The translations under genes and the position numbers were made by a program. From Ichthyophonus hoferi (lineage: Eukaryota; Opisthokonta; Ichthyosporea; Ichthyophonida; Ichthyophonidae): DNA of 28,123 nucleotides. The notes beneath the pieces are model-generated. The model was not told where the DNA came from. It was given only the letters and a program-made list of their open reading frames with translations, and ran no database searches. Positions 1 to 10,525 of the stretch are shown one piece after another. Numbering within the stretch: position 1 is the first letter of the stretch; every line of letters starts with the position of its first letter. The stretch is taken from NCBI GenBank assembly GCA_002751075.1, contig NAOQ01000222.1, positions 1-28,123 on the forward strand, in the 5' to 3' direction.

Positions 1-70
1 ATAGTATGTAGGATAGTATGTAGGATAGTAACTGGAATATTATGTATGATAGTATGTATGATAGTGTGCA
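1..70. repeat. Degenerate ATAGTATGTA/GGATAGTATGTA tandem repeat at the left edge
   Basis: The first 70 bases are built from imperfect copies of a unit close to GGATAGTATGTA, seen as atagtatgtaggatagtatg and again as tatgatagtatgtatgatag. It is a simple minisatellite, and the window edge probably cuts it. Confidence 0.7.
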
Positions 71-440
71 TATATTTATCCTCCATATTCTTACATGGAG
101 AATGCAAGCATATTAAACAGCGCTTGTTTGAATTTAGACACTCTTTACTTGGGGCCTTTTTACCTAGGTATCTAGCCGGCATATACTGTATATGTTATAA
201 TTTATCTGCTACATCATCATATTTTGGTTGTTTTAATAGCTATGGTGCATGGTAATATTTTATGTCTTTCACTAACCTTAGCCTTTATAGATAGTAATGT
301 CCTTTCATATTCTCTCATCCCTGGAGAGGAAAGCTGTCATTATAGAACTATACGATATCATTTCAATGGCACCCTCAAGGTATATCTAAACTTTACTAGG
401 CCAGTATATGTAAATGTGATGTGAGTTCTCATTTTTAGAT

Positions 441-1365
441 ATGTGCTATGCGTGGAGAATGGCAGTATGTTACATCTCAATGAACTATGGGATAACTCAC
501 ATCCTTTTATTTCTATGGCGGGAGCTTGAGCGAGACAAAAAGATGTAGTTAAACCCCGAATGAGCAGGCCAGAATACACACACATTGAAGAGTCCATATG
601 TTATATTTCTGTACATAATTATAAACAAATTGGTGGTGTCGGTGAGAAAAGATAACCGATTGTTGTGGGTAAAGCTTGGAAATACATATATATGGCCTAA
701 CCCCTATATTATTTTCTACAGGCTGTACGCAAGACTGACATTAGCTGTAACTATATGTGTTGCCTACTATGATTGGTGCTACAAACAGCCTGGGTATGAG
801 TCGAATAAGGAGGTAAGTTAAGTTAATGCCATTACAGTCTATTTGGTTTCAATATTTTATGTATTTACTCTTTACTCAATTGACCAATTATCTATTGCTT
901 TTTGATAAGCAACCAATCCATTCCTGCCATGTAGCTACCTTTCTCTGCTTTTTCCATGCCACCCATTATTTTTCCTTCATACTTTGCCTTCATATGTATC
1001 TATTTTTCTCTGTTTTCTTAACTCCATATGTACATTAATTTGTGTGTCCTTCTTCTCTGTCCTCTTATTAGCTGTACCTAATCTCTTTCTGTTAACGTCT
1101 GCTTTGTTCTTTTTTTTAGCGTAATTTTATTTTTTGGGCCCCATTTCTAGTATCTATTTACTGCGCATCACAAAACATACACCTTCAAACGATTTGGCTT
1201 ATAATTTATCTTTGTTTTATCATTTATAAATTATAATTGATTACTAGTAATTTATAAAAAGTATTTTGAAACAGTAAGAATGACTCTTTTCTATGTAGAG
1301 ATTGGGGCGTAATATGAGAAAAGTCATAAAATAAAGAGTTAATCAGATCAACGTAGAATGAAAGA

Positions 1366-1401
<36 letters not shown>

Positions 1402-2063
1402 CAGATGGAGATAGCAATATAATCAAGCTTGTGCATGTTCTGAAGTTGTGGATATTGGAATCGATACTCTGTTTACAAATCATGAATGTAATGGCATATT
1501 ATATTCACCCACATAGTTAAAGATTGAGACCAGCCTTTTACTGGAAACCTGGGCCAACCTTATACACTTTGCAATGGGCCTCAAGGTGGGAATGATATCT
1601 TCTTTTGCCTATTTAGCTATTTTCAGTGCTGTTTTTGTATATATTTCTCTTCACCAATTCGTATCGCACTTTATATATTATGTTTAGTGTTATGTTTTAA
1701 ATTATGATTGTATATTAATAATATTTCTACAATGGTACTGGTTTGATCATAGCCCTAGATATTATGATTTATATACCTCAGCAGAAGGTTAGTTAGGCTA
1801 ATATGGAAGTCTTTCCACGGATAGAATAAATATTGCAAATAACAAGAGTAAAAAGAAAAAGAATAGGTCCCTACGACGCTAAACGTATTCTCATTCTCAA
1901 CAGAATCAAATTGACAACCAAAGCCAGCCACTGCTAACTTGCCTATGCGTAGGATGGGTTCAAGTACAATCATCCTCGCTATTTTCTGTATCGGGCATGG
2001 CCCCTTCCTTTCTTGATGTTCTTAGTGGCATTCACAACGGCGATCCACTGCATCCGACAGAAG
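441..2063 (+). CDS. Probable multi-pass membrane protein, several exons (unidentified, partial)
   Basis: I do not recognise this gene. Five stretches read as exons. (1) About 439-546 encodes MCYAWRMAVCYISMNYG then a hydrophobic run ending near WRELERDKK, with a weak donor (AT then gtagtt). (2) 722-812 is bounded by tttctacag and gtaagt and encodes LYARLTLAVTICVAYYDWC followed by YKQPGYESNKE. (3) 1120-1149 follows a T-rich acceptor and encodes RNFIFWAPFL. (4) 1517-1585 encodes LKIETSLLLETWANLIHF and a few more residues. (5) 1953-2063 has acceptor gcgtag and donor gtatgt and encodes DGFKYNHPRYFLYRAWPL then a hydrophobic segment ending AIHCIRQK. Exons 2 to 5 join in phase 0, and exon 1 joins exon 2 in phase 2. 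At least three predicted membrane-spanning stretches (exons 1, 2 and 5) suggest an integral membrane protein. Exons 2 and 5 are the most convincing; 3 and 4 are weaker. Neither the start nor the end of the gene was found, and an exon upstream of 439 could not be joined in phase. Confidence 0.4.
722..812 (+). CDS. Exon with a transmembrane segment (part of the unidentified membrane protein gene)
   Basis: This exon has clean splice sites: a pyrimidine-rich acceptor ending tctacag and a consensus donor GAG|gtaagt. It starts with one base of a split codon and ends in phase 0. It encodes a hydrophobic helix followed by a polar, Lys/Glu-rich end (YESNKE). It is one of the two best-supported exons of the unidentified left-hand gene. 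Confidence 0.45.
1369..1398. repeat. (TA)n microsatellite, 15 units
   Basis: An uninterrupted TA run of 30 bases. Similar but shorter TA runs occur at about 19061-19081, 22831-22847, 26014-26044, 26784-26809, 27240-27255, 27817-27833 and at the right edge, all in introns or between genes. Confidence 0.9.
1953..2063 (+). CDS. Exon with a membrane segment (part of the unidentified membrane protein gene)
   Basis: 37 codons between acceptor cctatgcgtag and donor AAG|gtatgt, phase 0 at both ends. The aromatic and proline-rich start (YNHPRYFLYRAWPL) leads into a hydrophobic helix and then basic residues (HCIRQK), as at a membrane exit. The other two frames of the same interval are less convincing, because they lack a recognisable hydrophobic helix or hit stops. 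No family was recognised. Confidence 0.45.
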
Positions 2064-3912
2064 GTATGTTTTTCATTGTATTTCCTTTCTGTATTGGATT
2101 GGAGTTGTTATGTATATTTTTGTTGGTATATTATCAAAGTTAGTTTCATATTATCAATTTATTCTCTTCATCTTCAGCAATAATCAACTTTAAATTTATG
2201 TCATAATGTACCCCTGACTTCTAGTTAATATAACCACCCTTATTCATAGATAGATATACACGCATTTCAAGCCTACATAACAATATATCTTATTTATATT
2301 GGTACAAGCTAATATACACACAATTTAGCATCCCTATCTGTTGGCAATAATATCCAACATCATTGTGATAAACTCTGTATTTTTAAGGAATTTTTGTATT
2401 GATTCATAACAACAAAGCCCTAGCCTATAGGTTGTCATATTAGGCATTTAGTCAAAGTTTCATTTACTAATTATAGGATGGTATAAACACAGTAGACCAA
2501 TGGTTACTGTTAATAGAGAGCCATACTAGGGCTACCGTTTCTCAAGTCAGCCAATAAAATGCTTCATAACCAAAGTATTTATTGTTTATACACTCTGTTT
2601 TATATACATGTGCTCTTGCTAGTTGTTTTACACCAGTTAGGGGATATAGATGGAGTCAACTTCTGAATGAAAAGTTAATTGATCATCTGGGAGGTCTAGT
2701 TGTATTTACACCTACTTGCATGTTATAATTAGAACAATATGTGTATGCATTTTAGTTAGTGGTTTAGGTATGTATTGTAAATATAGCTCAGTTGGCATAT
2801 CTAACTTGTATGATATGTTGTCCTTATAAAACTGTCTGTGGCGCGCCTATACATCATGTACAGAAATATATTGTGTGCGCAAATTCCTTTTTGTAATATC
2901 TAACTTGTAAACACCATTATTCTCAGTACTGTTCAAGTACGTGGCAATCCCTTTAATGTATATATAGGTTGAACTTTTGATATTTCTTTACGCCAATATT
3001 GTGTATGCATACTTAAACTTGCTCATATTTATACTCCTGTATCAACAGTGATTATCTCGATATTTTTTGTATGGTTTCTGAGGATTAAGCACTCTTTTCT
3101 ATTAAGGATTACTCTTTCAAAATGAAAATATAATCATAAGGATATTTTAGTCAGTGTATATTAATGAAAGTATAGAACAAGTCTTATTTTTTATGTCACA
3201 AGTGTAAAGTTTCTTCTATTTTGTACCCCTTTAACATATAACCAGATAGAATAATTATCACCATTAATTATAACACAAAGAAATGTTCTGCAGGTAATAT
3301 TTATTAATACATACATATTAATACTAGAGCAATATTGAGCTGGTTAGGGACTTGATTTATTCTCAATTTTCAGCACAGGTGAAAGTTGATATTTTTAAGC
3401 ACATATATGTCCGGTTAAGTGAGTTATATAACGCACGTGCATTTATCTTATTTATGTAATGTAAATTGTGCTTGCTTGTCTGCGTAAGCCTATTTTTCAT
3501 TGATTGTATGCATCAGTTAAACTTTTGCATGCGACAAAAAAGAAAGAAAATAATGTCGAGTAAATTCAGAATAACGAATAAGTTAAATATATCCTTTTAT
3601 ATTGTTGAGAATCTTTTAAATGATTAATTTTTTTAAAAGGTCACTAATTAACTGAAACAAAATACGGAACAATCAAATTCAAACTGGACCAGAAAAAATA
3701 GTCCACCGCTAACACGCTAATACCGTTAAAAAAATTAGTATGCAAATGCCTTATGTTTAGTTTTGCAGTTAATTTTCACCCGTGCTTGTTGTTGGCTTTA
3801 ACTTAGAGTTTGGGAGTCTTAGATAATAGACCACATTACACCGGTGCTGATTTACTGTGGTCCTAAAAGATTTAAACTTTAGTTACTATTAGTATTCAAG
3901 GGTTTTTTACAG
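2064..3912. other. AT-rich stretch without a recognised gene
   Basis: Every reading frame on both strands is closed at short intervals, and no acceptor-exon-donor combination of convincing composition was found. It could be an intron of the membrane protein gene or intergenic DNA. Confidence 0.5.
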
Positions 3913-4344
3913 GATATGACTAGCGACCAAAATTCAGTATTTCTTTATGCACATCAAAAAGAATTCGATGAAATTATAAACTACATTACTGGAAGAATCC
4001 CTAACCTCAAAAATGCTAATATGATCAAGAAGAAAATGTCTTTGTCAATTAGAAATATATACAAAATGTACAAGATTGTAACTGACTTAAGTAGTGAACT
4101 TTTGAAATACCAATACATCAGATAAAGAATGTACAAGAATAGACATACTGATTATAATTGGTTTCCGATGGCATTAACCAATTTCCGATTCTATAGCATT
4201 CATATTGTGGTATGCTTGTATCCCAACCAATGCATTCTTTCGCATAAATTTAAAAACTACATATATTTAATTAAATTCAACAATCCCTTATTACCAGTTG
4301 CCAATAATAAACTGGAATACTATGTCAGGAATTCTTCTATTTGA
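3913..4344 (+). pseudogene. Coding-like island of unknown origin
   Basis: A pyrimidine-rich acceptor (ggttttttacag) is followed directly by a frame that stays open for about 70 codons: DMTSDQNSVFLYAHQKEFDE, then a Lys/Asn-rich helical part including MIKKKMSLSIRNIYKMYK. The same frame continues after one interruption to about 4344. Its more even base composition and long open frame stand out from the surrounding AT-rich DNA. I see no conserved domain. It may be a decayed gene or transposon fragment, or a real terminal exon of a neighbouring gene. Confidence 0.3.
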
Positions 4345-5744
4345 TTTCCATAATGTTGTTATAATGCAAGCTTGGATAAGAAGGTTAATAGAATAGCATA
4401 AATGCATAAAGGTAGGTTTATTACAAAAAAAGAATATTCCTTCGTAATTAAAGAGATAACACTGTCCTTGGACCAGTGCATGTTATAACACAAACTGCGT
4501 GGAATGATTCTAATTTGAAGCAGTGAATAGCCTCCAGGAATAAATATTATATTTCATAAGCGACGAGCTACTGCACGAAACAAGCATGCAACAGGCTTGC
4601 CATTCTAGGCAATTGTGGGCAACATAGTAGTATAACTATATTTTAAAACCATCGCTCTCCTCTAAACAATGTTAGCCAATAGAGGATGGTAAATAAGAGT
4701 TTGACGTTGTACAATAGAAAGCATTAGTTAATAAGTCGATTAGCCAGACTCGAAATAGACTGTCAATGAAAAGAAAATAACCCACCAATATAACGCTAAA
4801 GGCTGATCGACGAAATATACATATACATATATATATATTGTTCATTTTTGCTACAACCAGCAGCTCCTCTATGAACTTAATTATCAACAATGATGTGATT
4901 GAGTATAATAGATTAATCAGGTCACATTCAATTAACGACATCTTATGCTATAACTAGCCAATAGGGTGTGAAATATAAAAATGTAGGATTGGGTGGGCAT
5001 AACTATACCTTAATAAAGCAAGAGAAATAAAAATAAAAACAAATAAATCCCACAAATACCTTACTTAAAAATTTATTAAAATATTATGTCCAATAGAAAG
5101 GACTCTATATATCAATCTTCAGATCATGAGCCACTTGGCTCACATGTTCTAGGCTGACCAATCATATTTCTTCAACAGAGGTAGGCCTGGACAATGTACT
5201 TACATACTCTAAAATTACTCAAATATTTGTAGAAAATACCCCACGAATACTATGAGTTTTTTTTGACATATTAGTACAATATAAATACCAAACAAAAATA
5301 AAACTATAATTTAAACATAAATAAAAATAAAAAATTTTAACCTAAAATTTCAAGAAATTCAACATTGTAAATTATAATGATCTTAGAAAAAGGGCAAAAC
5401 GAAAACAAAAACTAAAAATAAGAGTAATCTATTGGTGTAAAAAGACCTCTGAACAATGAATTTTATTGGCAGGCAATATTGGAATGTCTTGGATGTTAAG
5501 ACTATGTAATGAGTCAGACAAGATTTCGTAAATGAGCAAATATATAGGTATATATTATGCATATATATATTCTTTCCTTTAAAAAAGTACACATGCTTTG
5601 CATGAATATTTTTTATCGTTATTTTTCGCTTCGTACAAGTTGAAAATTCTTTACAAATAAGTATTTCATTCCTATTTTTTTTTTCATTTAATAATCCTGA
5701 TTTTAAACGTAGTTTAGTGAAAAGTCTATTTGCTTTCCTTTCAG
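4345..5744. other. AT-rich stretch without a recognised gene
   Basis: Homopolymer-rich, very AT-rich DNA. The ORFs here (for example on the minus strand around 4672-4941) lack splice signals, compositional bias toward coding, or any recognisable motif. Confidence 0.5.
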
Positions 5745-5754
5745 CAGCTTAACC

Positions 5755-7506
5755 ATGCGAACACCACTTGTAGAGAAAGGTGCAGAGGTATTTTCGGGAG
5801 AGGTATCTCCCATTAAAAGGGCCTATGTATTGACTGTGCAGCTCAATTATTTGAATTCCCATACTGAATATCGTCTGGAGCAGTCACGAGAAGCTCCACC
5901 CCAGTGTGCTGAGCCCATGGGTACAGAGGGCAGCTGTGAGGGTAGGCTTCCTACCTGTAATTATATTATGCTTTACTGCCAGCTACACGTTCATTGTGGT
6001 ATATTATTGCTTTTATCTCCACTCTTATCTCCACTCCTATTATATAATATATCTTAATTATACCAGCAAGAGCATATTGGATTTCTTGATGTTCCTTTTT
6101 CAGTATGTTTTTTTTTTCTTGTCTTTCTGCTTTCCTCACCGTTTTCATAATAATACCAGGTTTCATGTTTAACTTCTGATGTCTTAATAATTGCTTGCCA
6201 GAAGATTTTGGAAATTTAGGTCACGATCACAGCCACAAGGGGCGACGCATCTATAAGCCACTTGAGTGCAGCAAGTCTGTACGCTCAAAGCCCTATAAAT
6301 CACCTATGCGGCGTCATTCTTTGAGACTGATTGAGCAGGTATGTTAAAGAAGTTCCTTTGAAGTATATTTTACGTACTATAGAGAAGTGTTTGTGCAAAA
6401 ATGATTAGGGCGTAAGGCATAAAACTAGAAGTATATGATGAAATATATATACAAGGTTATGTTTATTTTTGGCACTCTTGTATACATAAATTTTTTCTTT
6501 GGTCTTATCATACAGTTGTTCTTAAGCGCTGTTGTAAGAAAAAGCCTTTCAATATGTTTACTTCATGGTAAGAGTCCCGTAAATCATGTGTAACTCGTTG
6601 CTAGATCTATGACTGTTAGATTGAAATTGTTATCTTCCATTTGTACTCTTGTTTTTATTTAGTTATATATTTTTGGCATTCTTTTACGTAGTTATCATGT
6701 TGGTCAAATATAATATATATGATTATAATGAGTTATTCTTTCTTTTTGAAGTATTGTTCCTGGTATACCCTAATTATTCTTAATTACAGCTTTATTGGCC
6801 TTACATCGCCTTAAATACGTATAGACTGCCTATTTTAACCACGAGCGTACATAATGATATACTATGATATGGCGTTATATTAGAGAATAAGGAAGAAGTA
6901 TATTTTGGGACGATTTAAAACAATGTTATATTTCTTACTTGGTAGGCAACCGAAAGGGTATTTTAGCCATTTTAGATGACACTTTATAGGTAGCGTATGT
7001 GTAGTTAAAGGTCTTCACCAATGTATTTTACTTGTGAATTCAAGCTTGTATTTTTATTTTATTTTTAAAGGGTACTTGCTAATGTGTATATGCAGAGAGT
7101 TGTTTGGACGTGTCTCCTTGGAATTTCATCTCCTCTGCACATCTTTTATGTACCCCATGTCTACTTACAAGTCTTCATCAATGTATTTTACTTAGGAATT
7201 CAAGCTTGTAGTTTTCTATTATTTTTAAAAGAGACTTGCTAATGCCCATGTGCACAGGATTGTTTGGACGTGCCTCAATTTACTTTCCTCTCCTCTGCTC
7301 ATCTATTTGTATATATGGATCACTCATCTACGAGAATTTATTTTTTCTCTGGGTAACTAATTATACCTATTTTACTGCTATTAACGCCACATTTTTATAT
7401 ACTGTTTTTATATTCCATGTGAAGCGCATACAATAATTATTGCTGGTACTTACAGGAAAACAAGATGCAAAGTCCTGTGCCCATGGAAGACAGTAGCACG
7501 GCATGA
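5755..7506 (+). CDS. Small three-exon gene of unknown function
   Basis: Three exons join in phase to 124 codons plus a TGA stop. Exon 1 runs from an ATG at 5755 to 5941 (MRTPLVEKGAEVFSGEVSPI and onward, donor gtaggc). Exon 2 is 6202-6338 (acceptor cttgccag, donor gtatgt). Exon 3 is 7456-7506 (acceptor acttacag). The ATG lies shortly after a strong acceptor (ctttcctttcagcag), so the reading frame may begin in an earlier exon, or the acceptor may serve a 5' UTR intron. The protein is hydrophilic, has no signal peptide or membrane segment, and its second exon is rich in Lys, Arg, Ser and His, with SP and RRHS motifs that resemble phosphorylation sites. The phase match of all three exons supports a real gene. 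The function is unknown, and I could not connect it in phase to the membrane-protein exons upstream. Confidence 0.5.
7011..7304. repeat. Imperfect tandem duplication of about 135 bp, spacing 160 bp
   Basis: The segment starting gtcttcaccaatgtatttta at 7011 returns at 7171 as gtcttcatcaatgtatttta. The two copies stay alignable through the shared gaattcaagcttgta, acttgctaatg and ttgtttggacgtg blocks to about 7145 and 7304. They lie in the last intron of the small unknown gene. Several substitutions and small indels separate them, so the duplication is not recent. Confidence 0.85.
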
Positions 7507-9329
7507 GCGCTTTGGATTTTTTTATATTTTATAATTTCAATATATTACTTATGCTTCTCTCTTCAGATTAGTAACAGAAGATAGCCCCTATGATTACGTC
7601 TATAGTTATAAGTAGTTTGATTAATCCTATACATGTATATATAGGGTTGTTTTCAAACTGGTGTATGATGCCACAGACCTATATATGTACTTCTCAACCA
7701 AAAAAGAAATTTACTCATATTCAGGAGTAATCTTATAACAATTTAACATCATTCTGCGCAGGGACATAACATAACACTGCCAGAAACCTAAAACACATTT
7801 TGACGTCTGTTTGATTTATTTATCTCAATACTGTTTCTGTTTCTGATCCGCCAATTTCCTGGAATCGTACACAGCTTTATCTTTTTTTCTATAAATATTT
7901 GCTCATTTAAGATGAGAAGTGAATTATATTATTATATTAGATTACTGTAGTGATGGGCACTTTAAGCTTCCTACACCTACTTAACGCACAAATCGCGGAT
8001 AACTTTACATAGCCTTGTGGGTATTCAGTTGGTTTGTGATATATTTAAATAAACATACTATGGATAATAAAAATCTCAACAAACCTTTGTTATATATTTT
8101 TGGATTTCTTTTTCTTTGTAGCATTTCTATTTGTTTGGCAATGCTGCTGCTGTGTATGCATGTATTCTTATGTTTACTGTTGCATTAGCATGTATATGTC
8201 AGTTATTGAAATAGATATATACATACAGCCACAGACTGAATGGACTGGATACCAATTTTTTTTTTATTCTTTTAAGTACATTCTAGCCTTTTTGTTGCAT
8301 ATTGACGGTATACTTACGTATGCTATTTTTTTTTTTTTTCACTATTATTCTGATTACAAATGATACATAATTAAGGTTATATTTACTGATACAATCTAGA
8401 ATAACCTTAAGTAATAATACATTTGAACATCAACTATGTATGAGTAAGATAGTACAATACGTACATCTACGGTCTATATAATAATAATAATAATATTCAC
8501 GTGAAAACTTGATAGAGTAAGATGCAGTTGTTGACCCTAACTATTCACCTATTGTATCATATTGTAACGGATCTCTGATATAAAAACTGGTTGCTGAATA
8601 TTCAAAATTATGATATAGATAGTGCACTCGTCCTTTTAACAATTGAATTACATATGCAACTATGCTGAAATGTACACTGACACAAAAAAAAGTAGCCTAA
8701 AGTCCCTAGCTAATCTTAATGTTTAGTGTCTAAAGTATATCGAGACATAATTCAAATCTTACTGGCATATACATTTGAATGTATACATACACATGCTCTA
8801 CTAACACACAAAACTATTGACTACTTGGTTAGACTCGTTTTTTCATAGTTATGCCAAACTATCTCTGGTAGGTTCAAAGGGACCTGCCGAAAAAGATTTA
8901 TGTAATTCCGGAACCAACATAAATCACATATGTATATAATAAGCAGATCCAGCTTGGAAATTTAAATTTTAGTATTAGTCTGATAACGCATACAGACAAA
9001 AAGTGTCATTCGACTTGATAGGATATGACAGGAGATATGTTTCTAAAAAAATAAAATAAAAATACTAAAGATTTCTAATCAGCTCCTATATAATTCGATG
9101 TCCAACGATATTTAATCACGAATATGATAAAAGCCTTACTCTATATTGTGCATCTTTTTAGTCGGATAATCAATATGTAAAACCCAGATCGCATCAACTA
9201 GGTAGGTATCTAAGTTACTATTTCTAATAAATAATGCTCCATCATTTTGTGTTACAGCAAGCAAACCCACTAACGTGATATATTGTAACTCTAAAACCAA
9301 AATAACTGCCATTAAGAAAAACAAGTGAG
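7507..9329. other. Region between two convergent genes
   Basis: No gene recognised. It holds poly-T runs (around 8256-8266 and 8328-8339), a short (TAA)n run near 8482-8494, and a 10-bp inverted repeat (ttaaggttat at 8371 and ataaccttaa at 8401). Both flanking genes would end here. A candidate polyadenylation signal for the left gene is AATAAA at 8048-8053. For TAF1A the nearest candidate is the variant ATTAAA, read on the minus strand, at 9111-9116. Both signals are weak evidence in AT-rich DNA. Confidence 0.45.
8371..8410. repeat. Short inverted repeat, 10-bp arms
   Basis: ttaaggttat at 8371-8380 is the exact reverse complement of ataaccttaa at 8401-8410, with a 20-base loop. It could form a hairpin. 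No function is evident. Confidence 0.6.
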
Positions 9330-10525
9330 TTACATATGTAAGGCTATCATCCTTGCCTTATCCACAAGGTCTAGGAAACGGTTGCAGACCACATTCTCCA
9401 TCGCCCCACCCCACCACTTGCATACAACATGGGTAGTTTCCCCAGATCCGACCAAGGATTGCTTGTCTATATAAGGTACTATGGCCCCACTAGTATGAAT
9501 TGTGGTGTTATTATCGTAAGTATTATTAGTTGTACCATACTGAATATTCTCTGGGTCTAGTAAAGCTACAACCCCATTACCATCATTACCATGTGTTATT
9601 GCGGGAATCTCATGACTCTCGGGCGGGGTGGATGGACCAGATGTGCATTCCTGTGAAAATCCCATTGGTTGAGTGTCAGGGATCTGCGAGTTCATTGGCT
9701 GTGTGTCAGGAAGCAGCGAGCACATCAACTCTGTGTTTAGCACTTGGGGCTCCATAGGTGGGGTGTTAAACAAGCATAGAGCCATAGATTGGGAGCTAGT
9801 TTCTATTGACAGGTTACTGGAAGCAAGTGCTGAACTTGACAGAGTGTCAGGGAGAATTTGAAGTGGAGATGATGTATAGTGGGAAGAATCAAGATTGTTG
9901 CTACCACCTCTGTCCACCCAAGTCAATGAAAGAGCAGTGGTTTGCGTAGGCTCAAGGCTTTTGTTACCAATAACTGATGCTTCTTGGGATCCTGGCTTTG
10001 AATAATACATTAGTCCACTCGATATGGGGAATACTGGTGGAACAAAATGCACTGGTGGTGGTGGTGTAGGAGGGTCTAGAGCTCCAGCTCTTTTTGGTAG
10101 AACTGCTTCTGGCTCCTGCTCCTGAGACGGTAGCGGCGTCATTTCTGAATCATAGTCCAACGATTCACTATTGAATAATTGTTCGGACACCTGGTAATTA
10201 GTTATAGCAGGAGGAGGCGAGGATAAGGAAGAGCTGAGGGCCAGAGATGGTGAAGGTGTTGGCGGGCAATGTGCTTGTAAGACTGTAGGTGGAGCTACAT
10301 CGAGGGGCCGATGACCATGATCCGGAACAAGAGAAGCTAAAAGATTTTTCTTTTGTACGCTTAGTTTAGCCCTGTCCTCCGCGTAAACACATTCAATGAC
10401 ATGTGGACCCTTGGCATCTCGATACAATCTTTCAATAGCATAGGTGACGTAGGCATGTTGGTATCCGCATAAAATAGCAGCACATGTTGCCTTTATGACT
10501 ACCAATTGAATTGATTCTTTGTCAT
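9330..10525 (-). CDS. TAF1A: TAF1A last exon: conserved C-terminal helix plus long Pro/Ser/Thr-rich tail
   Basis: A 1196-bp exon, far larger than any other in the window. The first 45 or so residues (DKESIQLVVIKATCAAILCG, then YQHAYVTYAIERLYRD) align with the C-terminal helices of human TAF1A, which ends about 60 residues later. Here the protein goes on for roughly 350 more residues rich in Pro, Ser, Thr and Gln, with runs such as PPTPSPSLALSSSLSSPPP and PPTPPPPVHFVPP, a five-unit 10-residue repeat (9648-9797), an Asn/Thr-rich patch and a compact C-terminal end, VCNRFLDLVDKARMIALHM. The end is tryptophan- and hydrophobic-rich compared with the tail, as if it were a short docking or folded motif. 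The acceptor is ctctcttaacag. The stop is TAA. Confidence 0.8.

Noticed and set aside
282-424. Possible upstream exon of the membrane protein (FIDSNVLSYSLIPGEESCHY)
   Set aside because: It has plausible splice sites but its phase does not match the next exon, and the alternative needs an 18-base intron. I left it out of the gene model.
4672-4941. 89-codon minus-strand ORF with hydrophobic residues
   Set aside because: AT-rich translation, no splice signals, no recognisable motif, and hydrophobic residues are expected from T-rich codons.
8100-8363. Plus-strand ORF starting MDFFFFVAFLF
   Set aside because: Driven by poly-T and low-complexity sequence between two genes; no supporting signal.
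9530-9861. Plus-strand ORFs within the TAF1A last exon
   Set aside because: Antisense shadows of the TAF1A coding repeat.
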